This document shows, piece by piece, positions 24,760 to 38,400 of a stretch of 64,000 bases of DNA (the stretch's first letter is position 1; each line of letters opens with the position of its first letter). This stretch comes from Saxidomus purpurata. Its lineage: Eukaryota; Mollusca; Bivalvia; Venerida; Veneridae. The notes beneath the pieces are model-generated. The model searched no databases and was not told the origin of the DNA. It worked only from the letters and a program-made list of their open reading frames with translations. The position numbers were made by a program, and so were the translations under genes. The stretch spans positions 28,521,865 through 28,585,864 of the forward strand of contig JAFMSR010000005.1 in assembly GCA_022818135.1 (NCBI GenBank), written 5' to 3'.

Positions 24760-25259
24760 NNNNNNNNNNNNNNNNNNNNNNNNNNNNNNNNNNNNNNNNN
24801 NNNNNNNNNNNNNNNNNNNNNNNNNNNNNNNNNNNNNNNNNNNNNNNNNNNNNNNNNNNNNNNNNNNNNNNNNNNNNNNNNNNNNNNNNNNNNNNNNNNN
24901 NNNNNNNNNNNNNNNNNNNNNNNNNNNNNNNNNNNNNNNNNNNNNNNNNNNNNNNNNNNNNNNNNNNNNNNNNNNNNNNNNNNNNNNNNNNNNNNNNNNN
25001 NNNNNNNNNNNNNNNNNNNNNNNNNNNNNNNNNNNNNNNNNNNNNNNNNNNNNNNNNNNNNNNNNNNNNNNNNNNNNNNNNNNNNNNNNNNNNNNNNNNN
25101 NNNNNNNNNNNNNNNNNNNNNNNNNNNNNNNNNNNNNNNNNNNNNNNNNNNNNNNNNNNNNNNNNNNNNNNNNNNNNNNNNNNNNNNNNNNNNNNNNNNN
25201 NNNNNNNNNNNNNNNNNNNNNNNNNNNNNNNNNNNNNNNNNNNNNNNNNNNNNNNNNNN
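24760..25259. other. Assembly gap of exactly 500 N
   Basis: A run of 500 undetermined bases. The round number suggests a placeholder from scaffolding, not a measured distance, so the two sides may not be truly adjacent. The LIM gene's 3' end should lie here or beyond. Confidence 0.95.
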
Positions 25260-26280
25260 GTAAAAACAAAGAAAATAAGATACGTTTTTAATCCATTTTA
25301 ATTGGTAGGCATGTGAGTTTCATGTTCTTAATTTTAAACTTCCACGTCACTACGCGCCGGCTATTCGCTTCATACTTACTGGCCATGTTTCTTTTTAGAG
25401 CTATCACAAAAACAAATGTGCATGTGCAAAATTATTCGCGGTTTTATTGGCTATGTCGTATTCATAAGCGATCACGTATCATAATTTCGCACGCTTATTT
25501 TTCTCTCTCAGTGACATTTTAAAAAATGTCAAGATGTCATGTCATTTTAATAAAAAATCAACTCAATGACTAGTTCAATAATGCTTATTACATGTAAAAC
25601 AATATTGATACTAAAAATTTTTCGCAGTGAACGATATCAATACTAGCTGACTAAATCATTAAAGTGACATTATGCGCATCTTACATAGTGTATTTTTGGC
25701 GACAGTTTTATAAAAGCAATTTTCGGTTGCTGTGCATTTAAATGTGTTGAACTAATGCTAATACCGCATCAGTAATTGAAGTTGGTGCTTTAGAAATAAA
25801 AAAATTGGACTAATAAGTGTTTTTGTTGTTGTTGGTAGAGATTTCGGCAGTGGAAGGGAAGCAACTCCTGCATGCAGTTGGTTTTTTTCTTAAATTGACT
25901 TTCCCAGTCAAAATAGGAAAAGTAATATTTGGAAAGTCATTATTTCGTACTGGTAGCAGGAAGAGTTTGGTATATTGGGTTAAAAGCTGTTATTTCCTCT
26001 ACCCTTTTTAAACACACCTATTTCAGCTGGATTGTTACTTGAAAAAAAATGTGCATAATGTCACTTTAAACTTACATTGCAAGTCAATCTATGAGCTCTC
26101 ATGTCAAGGTTTGTCAATTAACAGGTTTACATTGAATATGCTGCAAACTATAGCTTGACTTTAGTTTGATAAAAGAATTACAATGTACATCATTCTCCAT
26201 AACACTGGTTCTAAAAGGGTTGCTGCGCTTTCACCTCAGGTGTACATGAAGCTGTTTTAGTGCGTTCGTTTAATACTCAC

Positions 26281-26499
26281 TTGAGCTTCAAGTTCCTTTT
26301 CTAGATCTTTTCTTAATTGCTCTTTCTTCTCCGCTAGCAGGTCTAACATCTGCTCGCTCTGTTTTGTCACCATTGATGACGTCATATTTTGCTCTTTCTG
26401 TTTCAATCTCATTGTCATGGTCTCTTTCTTCTTCTCTCTCTTCACCGTCAGTGACTTCTCCAGATCCTTCTTCTGATTCTCAAACTGTATCGTCATCAT
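26281..26499 (-). CDS. LIM gene coding exon 3 (coiled coil)
   Basis: The acceptor TTGTTTTAG precedes MMTIQFENQKKDLEKS and donor GTGAGT follows KELEAQ. It gives 73 codons in phase 0. KREKKKETMTMRLKQKEQ and KQSEQMLDLLAEKKEQ continue the coiled coil. No further exon is visible in the 1 kb between here and the gap. Confidence 0.85.
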
Positions 26500-29400
26500 C
26501 TAAAACAATGGACAAACTTTAAATTCAACCAAACTTTGTATCATGACATTTCTATACTGAAATCAATTCTGATAAAATGACATCATGGCATTTAAAACGG
26601 TATTTTGCCGTTGTTTGGTAACTATTAATACCATATTCGATACGACTGTTGTTGTTTTTTGTCGCTCGACGTGAGTTTGCGAACCGAATTTTTTTTATAA
26701 AATCAATCCAAAGACTCCCTTGTAGTCCTTCAGCAGCCGCCCTCATGTGACTTACGATAAAAATTTTAAATACTGGAAATTAGCACCCCTTATATTTAAC
26801 GGTACATCGGTAGTTTGTTTTCCATCCTCTTAGCGCGGGATAATTGTTTTAAAATAGACTGCTAAAGTGACAAATGGCAACAAACAGCAAATAAAGAGCT
26901 GGGACACTTGTTTTGCAACCTCGCTAGTGTAAACATTTGAAAACTGAAATTCGCGGATTTTTTTTCTCATACTTTATTCACGGTGCAAAAAAAGAATTTA
27001 TTCAGTACTTCTTTATCTTACAACACTTTACATTGTTTTTACAAACTTCACATTGACCTCCTTCAAAGATCTTGAGATAGAGATTTCTACAAATACGGCG
27101 AAATATACAGTATGCGCTGTTTGCATAAACTGTACCATTAAACTTTTATATACAGTACAAGTAGCAATCGTATTTACATCTGAACTCTTAAAAAATGTTT
27201 AAATTAAAGACTCGGCTCTCTCTATCTCGGACATACCTACGCAATAAAACTGACAATACCACACCATCAAACCGTTTGTGCAAATACATTAAATTCGAAT
27301 TTGTCGTAAAAACTATATATTTAATTGTGAACAACGCCCTTCAGTCATATGGGGAATGTTTAAACATCGAGAACCTGTATATACCAAAGGTAAACATTGA
27401 CATAGTTAAGCTGACAAAAGGTATTGTGAAGTTTAAAAGACGCCTGCTTTCATTTTACGATCACCTACATGCAAAATCCTCTTCTAGACGCAATTTGTTC
27501 ACGTTTATTTGATAAACAGACATGATTTTCAAATACAGTTAAATCTGTCTTACGTGGCCAGCTAATGGCTGCATCAAAATTGACTATTACCTGTAGGTGA
27601 CTCCTTCATGCAGGCGTGTTTTGTATAAAATAAAAGATAAGCATACATCACAGTTGGTTTAAAGTGGGGTTTTTTTTTTGGCGTTTGCTGAATAAGCAGG
27701 CTTTTGACCTACTTTTTTGACCAATCAAAGCGCGGTGAATTTAGACTGCCATTCACGTTTTTTTTATTAATGAATACTTTGCTGTAAGGGAAATGTGGAA
27801 TTCTCTTTGTCTTGCCTAAGGACACTTCCACTACTTGGCTATACCACTGCACCAAGTTTAATAATTTGAAATCATAGGGCAACTCTCAATGATGAATATT
27901 TGCAACCTTTATCTAAAGAAATATTGATAATAAGGATATTATATAGTGTCCCTAATATTAATGTAGAGATAAAAGACTATGACATAATGACACAATGATT
28001 TGCATTTCCGGTTAAAATACTGTTTTCTATGCATACAGATCCTCTATCATAAGACAACGCAATCTCAACTTTTCATTCGCCTGAAGATGTCCCATCCGTC
28101 CTATTCTCGCAATCACTCGCATTTCCACATGTACAGTTTCCTCAGACAGTCAATAAAACTGCACCGTGAAGATTTATTTCTATATTATGCTGTATCAATT
28201 TTCAGATAAATGCGTACACATATTGTGGAAAAGGGAAATTACTATACAATATACATCAATAAACGTTATATTATCTAAACTTCCACAGCTGTTGTATATT
28301 TAATCAATGATCCAGTACGAGAAATCAGTTTCTCTAACAATTTCAAGTTATTGTAACCGCACATCAAAAGCAGGCATTGCTTTTCTAACAATTACTTTTA
28401 TCGTCGTTGGGATATTTCTGTTCTAACAGTGACTTTCACATTTTCTTTCATGACGTTACTTTTCTGAGAATGACTCGTAACTTTTTCTCCAAACATTACT
28501 TTTTTAACAATGACGTACCTTTTTCTGAAGACGGTATAACTTGTCTAACAATAACTTTTACATTACTTTTCTAACACTGACTTTTACCTTTATCTCCAGA
28601 CATTACATTTCTAACAATGGCGTTTACCTTTTTTCTCCAGAAATTATTTTTCTAACATTGACTTTAACCTTACATTTTCAACACTGACATTTACCTTTTT
28701 CTTTACATTTTTAACACTGATATTTACCTTTTTCCTTACATTTTTAACCCTTTTCCTTACATTTTAAAACTGACATTTACCTTTTTCCCCTGATCGTCCA
28801 GTCTCTTCTTTTTCTTAGCCATATCTTTTTCAAACATATCTGTTAGTTCTTTCAACCTCACTTCCCACTCTTTGTTGATCTCTTCTGTCAGCTTCTTCTT
28901 CTCTTTTTCTCTTTCCATCTGGAAGTTTTTCAGCAGGCGGTCCTCTTCTTCCCGGTGAACATGTTCCAACTGTACCTGAGCTTCAACCAGTTTCTTCTTG
29001 TACTGAAAAAGTCATACAATCTTAATCGTACAAAGTAGGCAGGGAATACATGTTGAAATGTATTTCGTTTGTTTTCAGAGCAATCAAATATTGGTCGATT
29101 TTATATTAAAACAGGTGGCCAAGATTCGAACTTGGTCTAGAAATCATTTAGATAAACATTCTGAACATATTTCATTAAGATTGGATGTCAAATGTGACCT
29201 CTACAAGTGTTAACCATGCAAGTGTAAACAGACAGACGACAGAAAGAAACCAGTCGATCACAATAGTTCACATTGAGAACATGCTCAGGTGATCTAAAAA
29301 CTACTTCCAAACGCACACTGTCTACTCAAGCTTAACGAATACATGTCATTGTTGCTGGGGATGGGGCAAAGGGGCAAAGGATTCTGCCTTTATGACCATT

Positions 29401-32400
29401 GGAGATGAGTATCTAACAATCTACAACAATGTATCAATGTTAAATCTGTACAATTAATGTCTACTGAGCACCCAATTGTTCATCTATGATGTTACCTTCT
29501 ACATTGGCATGCTGACACGTTCATTTCAGAACATAAGCAGTGCATACTATTGGTCACTAATTTCGCGATCTCGCATTGGTACCCCATCATGTATCTTGAC
29601 ACACTTGAACAGTAAATATTTCTTGATCAAACATTTATTGCGCCATTTACATCTTTAAGTTACTTTTATAACCTGATAAGGGCGCTTTTCACTGCATAAT
29701 AAAGACGTATATGTACATGTAGATATATTTTTGTCAGGGTTTTCATATATCGAACAGTAAAATATGCATTTCAACATACTTTTTGATATTACATGGGATG
29801 AGTTGTTAGTTCACTAACATAAAATGTATGTGCCTTCTTCATCTGTATTGTCGACTTTTTTTCTTTGGGTTTAACCTTACGTACAGACGGGCAAACTCCC
29901 TGTAACGGTAACTTTCCCTTACAGTATACAGAACCATTTGAGAGCGGGAACTCACCCAATCAAATCGCTGAGAGGAGTTTGACAGACGGGCAGTTTACCT
30001 AACCACCGCTTCTGCCAAGGACCAATGGACTTTCTGATATAATGACATGCCACCTTTGCTCAAGGCACCTACACCTTTTATAAATCATATTTGTGAAAGG
30101 CCTGGAAAAGGAGTTACCAAAACACAGGGAGTAGTCTCCGGCATTTTTTAATTGAAATTGAATTATATAAAATCGTAGGTCGGAAAAGGCCACAATATAT
30201 AACTTGGCGATTAGCTTTAATCTTCAATTACTTCGGTAAAATCTTATTACAAAATGAGACATGACGTCGACAAACTTAGCCAGGATTGAATGTGTTACAC
30301 ATTTTATAAAAATGTGCCTATGATTCAGATATGTTTATGTACTAACTTATTAATCTCTGATCGTTTGATGGTGAATCTGTATACAATAAATCAGATACTG
30401 ACAGAAGAAAACCCATTAACGCCGAGAAAATTTAATATACGCTTATGCATGCTGTGGAAAAAGACGTAATATCGTATGAAATTGTTTAGATATTTATACG
30501 AGGCGATATATCAAAACTCGCAATACCCCGTGGATTTAGAAATAATATCATTCAACTCTAGCATTATTGTGAAAACAATAAAACAAGATATCAGTCTTAA
30601 AACGTTATAACTGGAAATAATCGTGTCTAACGATCACAACTTTAGGCGTACAGAAAAAGTGGACGGTCCTCGATATGTTTTCTTTCTTCTTTTTCTTTTT
30701 TGCTTTCAATATCACGTGTTTACTTTACACTGTGTATATTCACTCCTTTCTTCTTATTATGTATAAAATTATTCATTTCAATTATTTAATATTTCTCCGA
30801 CCGATTACAATGAGATACAATACCGATCGTAAATGAAGAGATCAGAGAATGTTATTGTGTTTCGACGGGTATGTCTATAAGGGTATGTAAACATGGCCCG
30901 AACATTCACTTAGTAATCCGTTAACAAGAATGGAATTTGTTTTTCGTGTTTGAAGGATTTAAGAGCGAGTGTTTATAAAAGTGGTTGACACATGCAGCAA
31001 AACCGAATAAACATGGTAAATTGTATATACTCTGACACAATTAAATATTGCTGCGAAGCAATGGTAAGATTTTCTCTCATGGGGATCTTGTTGGCAAAGG
31101 GTATTACAATGCATAGATAATATATGCAGACAATGACCTTCACTGGTCGGAAACGCATACTCACTTGTCGCTGGGGTTAAATTAGCCATTAACTTATAAA
31201 TTTGCATGAATGAACCAATTAAGGATTCCCGATGCATATATAACGTACATAACCCTGCATTTCGTGAAGATTCACAGAATATTTGAAAAAGCCAGCACGG
31301 ATTTGCATAGCTTATATATATTAGTTCATTCATTGCTGCGGTCAGGTATGTGCAGCGCCAAGGAAACAACAAAATGTTAAGTGCCTATACGTATATACGT
31401 AGTTTAACTGCAAGCACATGCACAGACCCAGAAGTGACACATCACAACAATTAATTTTATAACATCCCTCATGATGACGGTAATGTCTTTCATGGCACAG
31501 TTTACAGAGCTTTTTATGTAGTGTCTTTCAAAATTACTGAGCCGTGCATGCGGATCTGTTTTTTAAATTACATATTTATGCATCTATTTTCGGCGTTTAA
31601 AACGTTTTTTATATGGAAATTGTCTATTAAATGAGATAAAAAGCTACAACGATTTTCGTGTCATACATGCTCACCAAGTGTCATTATTACTAACGCAATA
31701 ACGCCTGAAATTAAAGGACTCTCCGCGAGTAAGCGGGCGAAAACAATGCTACATCCAAGAGCACGTGCCACACATGTGCTAATGAATGCACAATGTTGAT
31801 GTGACCTCTGGTATTTTACTGAAAATCTTGCTCATTTTCGTCTTTGAAATTCAGTCTTCGTTTACTTTGCAAAAGTATCGATTCACTTCTTGAAAGAATT
31901 GCGACAATTTTTATCGGTTGATAATGTTAACCCAAAAATGTCTAATCACAAACCGATACTTTTTCAATATGCATCCTTGTTTTGTATCGGCTTATTTCTT
32001 GACAAAGAATAGCGATTAAAGTATAGCGATTTTGATATTGAACGACCAACAATGAACCGGTATATACCCCGTATATATAATCAAACTTGAAACTATAAAC
32101 AAAATTTGAAAAAAAAATTTAAAAAAATTAGCAGATCAGTTTACTTTCTCAAATTCCATAGTATGGTAACTGGAATATATCCACAAAATATTGTTACAGT
32201 TAACCTGATCTAAGATCAATCTAACTTAATACCGAAAACGTAAATTATAATACCGAAAGCGTGACTGTCACGAATACAATATTTGAGCGACAAAGTGTGC
32301 GTAGAACTGACAATTAAGGGAAACATTCTGTATAGAAATGGCAATAGTATCTAGATGGAAACCATTATTCCCTTATGGTATAGTTATCGAGCATCTCGCA

Positions 32401-35400
32401 GTGCACAAACATAATTAGGGTTACACTGACAATTGGTTAAAACTCTTCCGAGTCATAGCTTTGCAACTTTAAAAAGAATTTCAAATGCCTACAGCCTTAC
32501 ACGCTTTCGAACAATGTAAATAAAAAATATATAGGTGCATGTATTTCTGAAACAGACATTCTGCATTGCCTGTCGACGTATTTTCTAGTACATTATGTTG
32601 TTGTTTTTTCTTACATATCAATGAATAGAAAATTGACATGCAATGTTAGCTTCCTACAAGATATGTACCTTGTGCTGAATTCAAGTTATGTTGTCATTTA
32701 GGGTCTGTATATCTCAATATGTTGACTATTAATTTTAATAAAGACCATTGCTACATTCACGCAATATGTTAAACTGACAAAACATCTATAAAATGCCTGG
32801 GGAAAAAAACCGCCATGCAAAACCGAATTTCGTGCATGTCTAGTTGTATAAATATGCAAAGACTGGTTCTGTTACTTCTCCGGGATGCTTTGTTCTTTTT
32901 TATGACCGAACAATTATTGCAAATCCGCATCTGAACAATTAATATATCCTTATCATTTAAAAGGCGCAGCATACCGTAAAGATATCTATGGTAAATAATT
33001 TCAAGTCACTGGTCGATAAAGCCGTCATTAACGTTAACAATTCATGAAGTTTGCATGACTTTAATTACCATGTAGATTATACCTACAATGTATATACTAT
33101 ATTTATAGATAAATGGTTACGCCACGGCAAATAACCAACAAAAGTTTGACATGCGGGAGGCTGGGAAAGGGCTTAAAGAAAACAACCACACATACTGTAA
33201 GTATAGTAAATTCCGTATATAACAAATCCGTATATTACGAAAATCCGGATTTAACCAACATATTTTCTGGACCCGATGTTCTTCCTACTTTATCTAACAT
33301 GAAAATGTTACACGGATATTACAAACTCCGGATATAAAGAACAAATTTAAATGCGCCCATAAAAAAAGCTCAAGTTTAAAGACAACTAAAGTTTAGTACT
33401 GGTGTCATATGTGGAGATGCGTTCGTGACCTCAGTGAGGCTCGAATCCGCATCTTCAGCGATGAGCGACAGCCAACTTAGCTTCCCGACATACTGAAATC
33501 TTTGACTAAGTTTGACTGTGACATTGAACCCAAAGCTCAATTCGATATGAAATATAGAGTGTGGACGCCAAATACTGTCATGTTATAATAAGACAAGATA
33601 CCAAAAAACTGAACTGATATCCTGACCTTGGTTCTGTAAGCAAATTAAGGAGCTGCACATTTTGTTCAAAGTTTCCTGAAATTTGTAATGACGCCGGGAA
33701 CTGTGGGTCCATTAATGAAATATAATTAATTACAATTAAAACAACATTCATGTTGAATCTTAGTTAAGAGATTGGTAGGGGTGGGAAAATTGTCCAAACA
33801 TAACTTGAACATTCAGAATAAGAATTTTTCGTTTGGTTTAGCTACATACTATAGCGTTCTGATAAACAGATGACTGTCTGTCCGTCTTAGTGGGTTACCC
33901 AAAGCGTTAGCCTAAAAGTAAAGGAGTTTGCACATCTTGCTGTACGTATTATCCTGAATATGTTTAAAGGACGTTGCCCTGTGTGCAAATTAAAACATCT
34001 ATTTTAATGTCCGCCTCCGTTGTCGAGTGACTTGAAATCACTATAACCTCTCACTGGTTGGGGTCATGGGTTCGAGAAAGTTGGCAGTTTCTTACGAAGG
34101 ATAGGAGTTTAATACTGATTCTTCCAAGAAACGATTAAGTAAACTGTCAGCCTGCTAATATCCCCAAAATTACGGTTGGTGTGGGCGTTTAACTCCTACA
34201 ACAACAACATCATATATTTAAACATTAATACAAAATGTACACATTTATACGCATATCATCACTTTTCACACGCACTCTAATACCAATGATTTCTAATATT
34301 CATAAGATTTTTTACCTACAAATTCACTTCATACCTAATTAAATAAAGTTATGAATAATGTTACGACACGTTTTGTGGAATCTCTATAAAAACTATTTTG
34401 GGTCCCATTTGTAGGCAAAATATATTAAAGTTTTATTATGCGTGTTTTAAATGTATTTATTGGGTTTGCACAGTCACGCTACGCATCATTCAAGATGGCT
34501 TTCTAAATGTCTAACACATTTCAATAAAGCTAAACAAAATGTTTCCCACCTATGGCTTCATTTGACCTACAAGGCGAAATGTTGAGATGGGTGTCAGTCA
34601 CCATAATATTCCAGATGGTAATTATAATTTTTCCCGGTATGTTAGTCGTATTTTGGTAGTTAGAAGGTCATGTACGGAGAGTCAGGTAGGTAGCGGTGTC
34701 CGAACCCATGACCCCTAATCAGTGAGAGATTTAGTGTTATCAAGTTAGCGACTTTAACCACTCGACCACAGAGGAGGATTAACAAATCTCTACCGATGAA
34801 AGACTGTAAAAAAACTCTCCTATACATGTACAGAGTTGTGTTGGAAGAGGCAATGAATGGCTTGGGTGAACTCTTATTTGCATTTCAAGTTGTGGTAGAG
34901 CATGCAATAGTTTGGGTGAAGTGTTATGAGGGGTGCAAGTTGTGTTAGACCATGCAATGGTTAAGATGAAGTGTTGTGGGGGATACAAGTTCCGGTTCAC
35001 CATGTTATTCTTGGGGTGAAGTGTTAAGGGGGATACAAGTTGTAATAGAACATGCAATGGCAAATGTGAAGTGCTAATGGTGAAGAGTTATTGGGGATAT
35101 ACAAGCTGTGATAGACTATGTAATGGCATATGTGAAGTGTTAAGGGGAATGCAAGTTGTGGTAGAACATGCAATGACAAATGTGAAGTGTTAAGGGTGAA
35201 GAGTTATTGGGGATATACAAGCTGTGGTAGACTATGTAATGGCATATGTGAAGTGTTAAGGGGGATATAAGTTGTGGTAGAACATGCAATGGCAAATGTG
35301 AAGTGTTAATGGTGAAGAGTTATTGGGGATATACAAGCTGTGGTAGACTATGTAATGGCATATGTGAAGTGTTAAGGGGAATGCAAGTTGTGGTAGAACA

Positions 35401-38400
35401 TGCAATGGCAAATGTGAAGTGTTAAGGGGGATACAAGTTGTGGTAAAACATGTAATGGCAAATGTGAAGTGCTAATGGTGAAGAGTTATTGGGGATATAC
35501 AAGCTGTGGTAGACTATGTAATGGCATATGTGAAGTGTTAAGGGGAATGCAAGTTGTGGTAGAACATGCAATGGCAAATGTGAAGTGTTAATGGTGAAGA
35601 GTTATTGGGGATATACAAGCTGTGGTAGACTATGTAATGGCATATGTGAAGTGTTAAGGGGAATGCAAGTTGTGGTAGAACATGCAATGACAAATGTGAA
35701 GTGTTAAGGGTGAAGAGTTATTGGGGATATACAAGCTGTGGTAGACTATGTAATGGCATATGTGAAGTGTTAAGGGGAATGCAAGTTGTGGTAGAACATG
35801 CAATGACAAATGTGAAGTGTTAAGGGTGAAGAGTTATTGGGGGTATACAAGCTGTGATAGACTATGTAATGGCATATGTGAAGTGTTAAGGGGGATACAA
35901 GTAGTGGTAGAACATGCAATGACAAATGTGAAGTGTTAAGGGGGATACAAGTTGTGGTAGAACATGCAATGACAAATGTGAAGTGTTAAGGATGAACAGT
36001 TATTGGGGATATACAAGCTGTGGTAGACTACGTAATGGCATATGTGAAGTGTTAAGTGGGATACAAGCTGTGGTAAGACATGCAATGGCAAATGTGAACT
36101 GTTAAGGGTGAAGAGTTATTGGGGATAGTCCAGTCAACGTATCCTGAAAAGGGGGTCAACCTAGACATAATTGCAAAAGTTTTCCTTTGGTGCTGTATTG
36201 TTTCAATAATACCTGTTCTTCAATATAATAACAGTCCCAGGTTGGGGCAAGTGCATAACTGCTAAAATTGTAGTCCGAATGTCACCACTGTCTATTTAAT
36301 CAGAATTTAAACTTATGACAATCTATAACAAAACACATTATATATTAACCTGGAAAAAGATGATCATACCACTATTGCAATCCCTTTGTGCATTTATAAT
36401 GTTTTAATGAAGCAAACAATAAAATACAACATTTACTTCAATAATTACTTTTATTAAATGATCTTAATGGGTAAAATTACCCCACCCACTTCTCTATAAA
36501 TACAAACACAACCGTTGTATTATCTGCATTACATTACAAATAATGTTCCTCTTTTGTTTTGTAAAATGATGAATGAGAATACAAAATTATCTGTACATGC
36601 AACAAAAGGTTACTGTTTACATCAGAACTTTAAAAAAAGAATCATGTTTTTTCCGGGACAAAGTCCATTAAAAAGCATGAACGATTCATTTAATTGTTGC
36701 AACATAATTACCATCTCCTCATAAAAGAATTTACGTCCACTAGACATCAACAGAATCAAGGCAACAATATTCAATTTAAATAAATATTCAGTTTCAAGTG
36801 CTATATATTTGTATTAATACACTTTGAACACCATACAACTATTCAATATACTAATGTTAAGGTGTATAGAATATAACGCATTTCTGATGACCTCTTGATA
36901 GCTTTAATAATATATTTACATAGACAGATATGTTAACATGTCTTTTTGTCTATATCATGCAGGAAAATCTTGCAAGAAACAAAAAACAAGAGCTGTCAGT
37001 AGGACAGCGCGCTCGACTTTTTAGTGCTTGCCAATAAAACAAAACTTTGACAGTTAAGGGCACAAAAGACTTTAACTAGGAATTTCTAAGTAAAAATCAA
37101 AAAACATTTTCACAGAGTTGTCTTCTTTTGTTTAAAGATAGGTCTCATGATGGTACATAAGTACTCCAACTTTCAAAGTAATATCTCAAATGGTTAAGTC
37201 AACAAGAATGAAAATTTTAACTGAGTTTCCAAGTCAAAAAGGGCCATAATTCAAATAAAATCCTTGACAGAATTACCTTCTCCTGCCCACGATTGGGGAT
37301 CATGATGGTCAACAAGTATTCCAACTTTCAAATTAATATCTCAAACTGTTTAGTCAAAAAGTGGACTGGTACGAAAAACTTAACCAAGATTCTAAGTCGA
37401 TAAAGGGCTTTAATTTTTCAAACAAATCCATGGCAGCGTTACCTTCTCTTGCCTACAGATGGGGGTAATAATGTAAACAAGCATTCAAAGTTTCAAAGCA
37501 GTATCTCAAAGGGTTAAGGCAATAAGTGGATTTTACCTATATTCAATGTACTTTCTAAGTCAAAAAGGGGCATAATTCTGTCAAAAATCTTGAAAGAGTT
37601 ATGTACTCTTGTCTGTTGATGTAGGTCATGATGGTGAACAAGTATGATTAGTTTCAAAGCAATACCTCTAATGGTTTTGAAATAAAGTGAGGTGGTACGA
37701 AAAACTTAACCAAGCTCAATACACTTTCTAAGTCAAAAAAGGGCCATAATTCTGTCAAAAACCTTGACATAGTTATGTACTCTTGTCTGTACATGGAGGT
37801 TATGATGGTAAACAAGTATGGTAAGTTTCTAAGCCATACCTCTAATACTTTTGAAATAAAGTGGGGTGGTACGAAAAACTTAACCAAGGTGTGACACCAA
37901 CGCCGACGCCGACGCCGGGGCGAGTAGGATAGCTCCCCTTTTCTTCGAAAAGTCGAGCTAATTAGCAAGCACATATTTAAAATGATATAGATTACTACAA
38001 ACCTCGAATACAATATTTGCGCGGCAAAGTGTGCGTAGAACTGATAATTTAGGGAAACATTCTGTATAGAAATGGCAATAGTGTCCAGATGGAAACCATT
38101 ATTCCCTTATGGCATAGTGATCGAGCATCTCGCAGTACACAGACATGATTAGGCGTGCACTGTCAATTGGTTAAAACTCTTCCGAGCCATGGCTTTGCAA
38201 ATTTAAAAAGAATTTCAAATGCCTACATCCTTACACGCTTTCGAACAATGTAAATAATAAATATATAGGTGCATGTATTTCTGAAACAGACATTCTGCAT
38301 TGCCTGTCGACGTATTTTCTAGTACATTATGTTGTTGTTTTCTCTTACATATCAATGAATAGAAAATTGTCATGCAATGTTAGCTTCCTACAAGATATGT

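Larger units (their letters stand above)
32271..38004 (+). repeat. Tandem duplication unit A (5.73 kb)
   Basis: The unit starts CGAATACAATATTTGAGCG and runs until the same phrase recurs at 38005. The order inside is a unique block, SINE fragment (minus), tRNA-Ser-like SINE (plus), second tRNA-Ser-like SINE (minus), minisatellite, unique block, pearl-like element. It is the most diverged copy: it lacks about 12 bases of the tRNA-like D arm and differs from B and C at many shared sites. Confidence 0.92.

Noticed and set aside
24733..25269. 178-codon minus-strand frame across the gap
   Set aside because: It consists almost wholly of unknown residues from the 500 N and has no evidence value.
30959..31372. 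137-codon minus-strand frame in the LIM gene intron
   Set aside because: No domain, no splice logic and a length still possible by chance in 64 kb of six frames.
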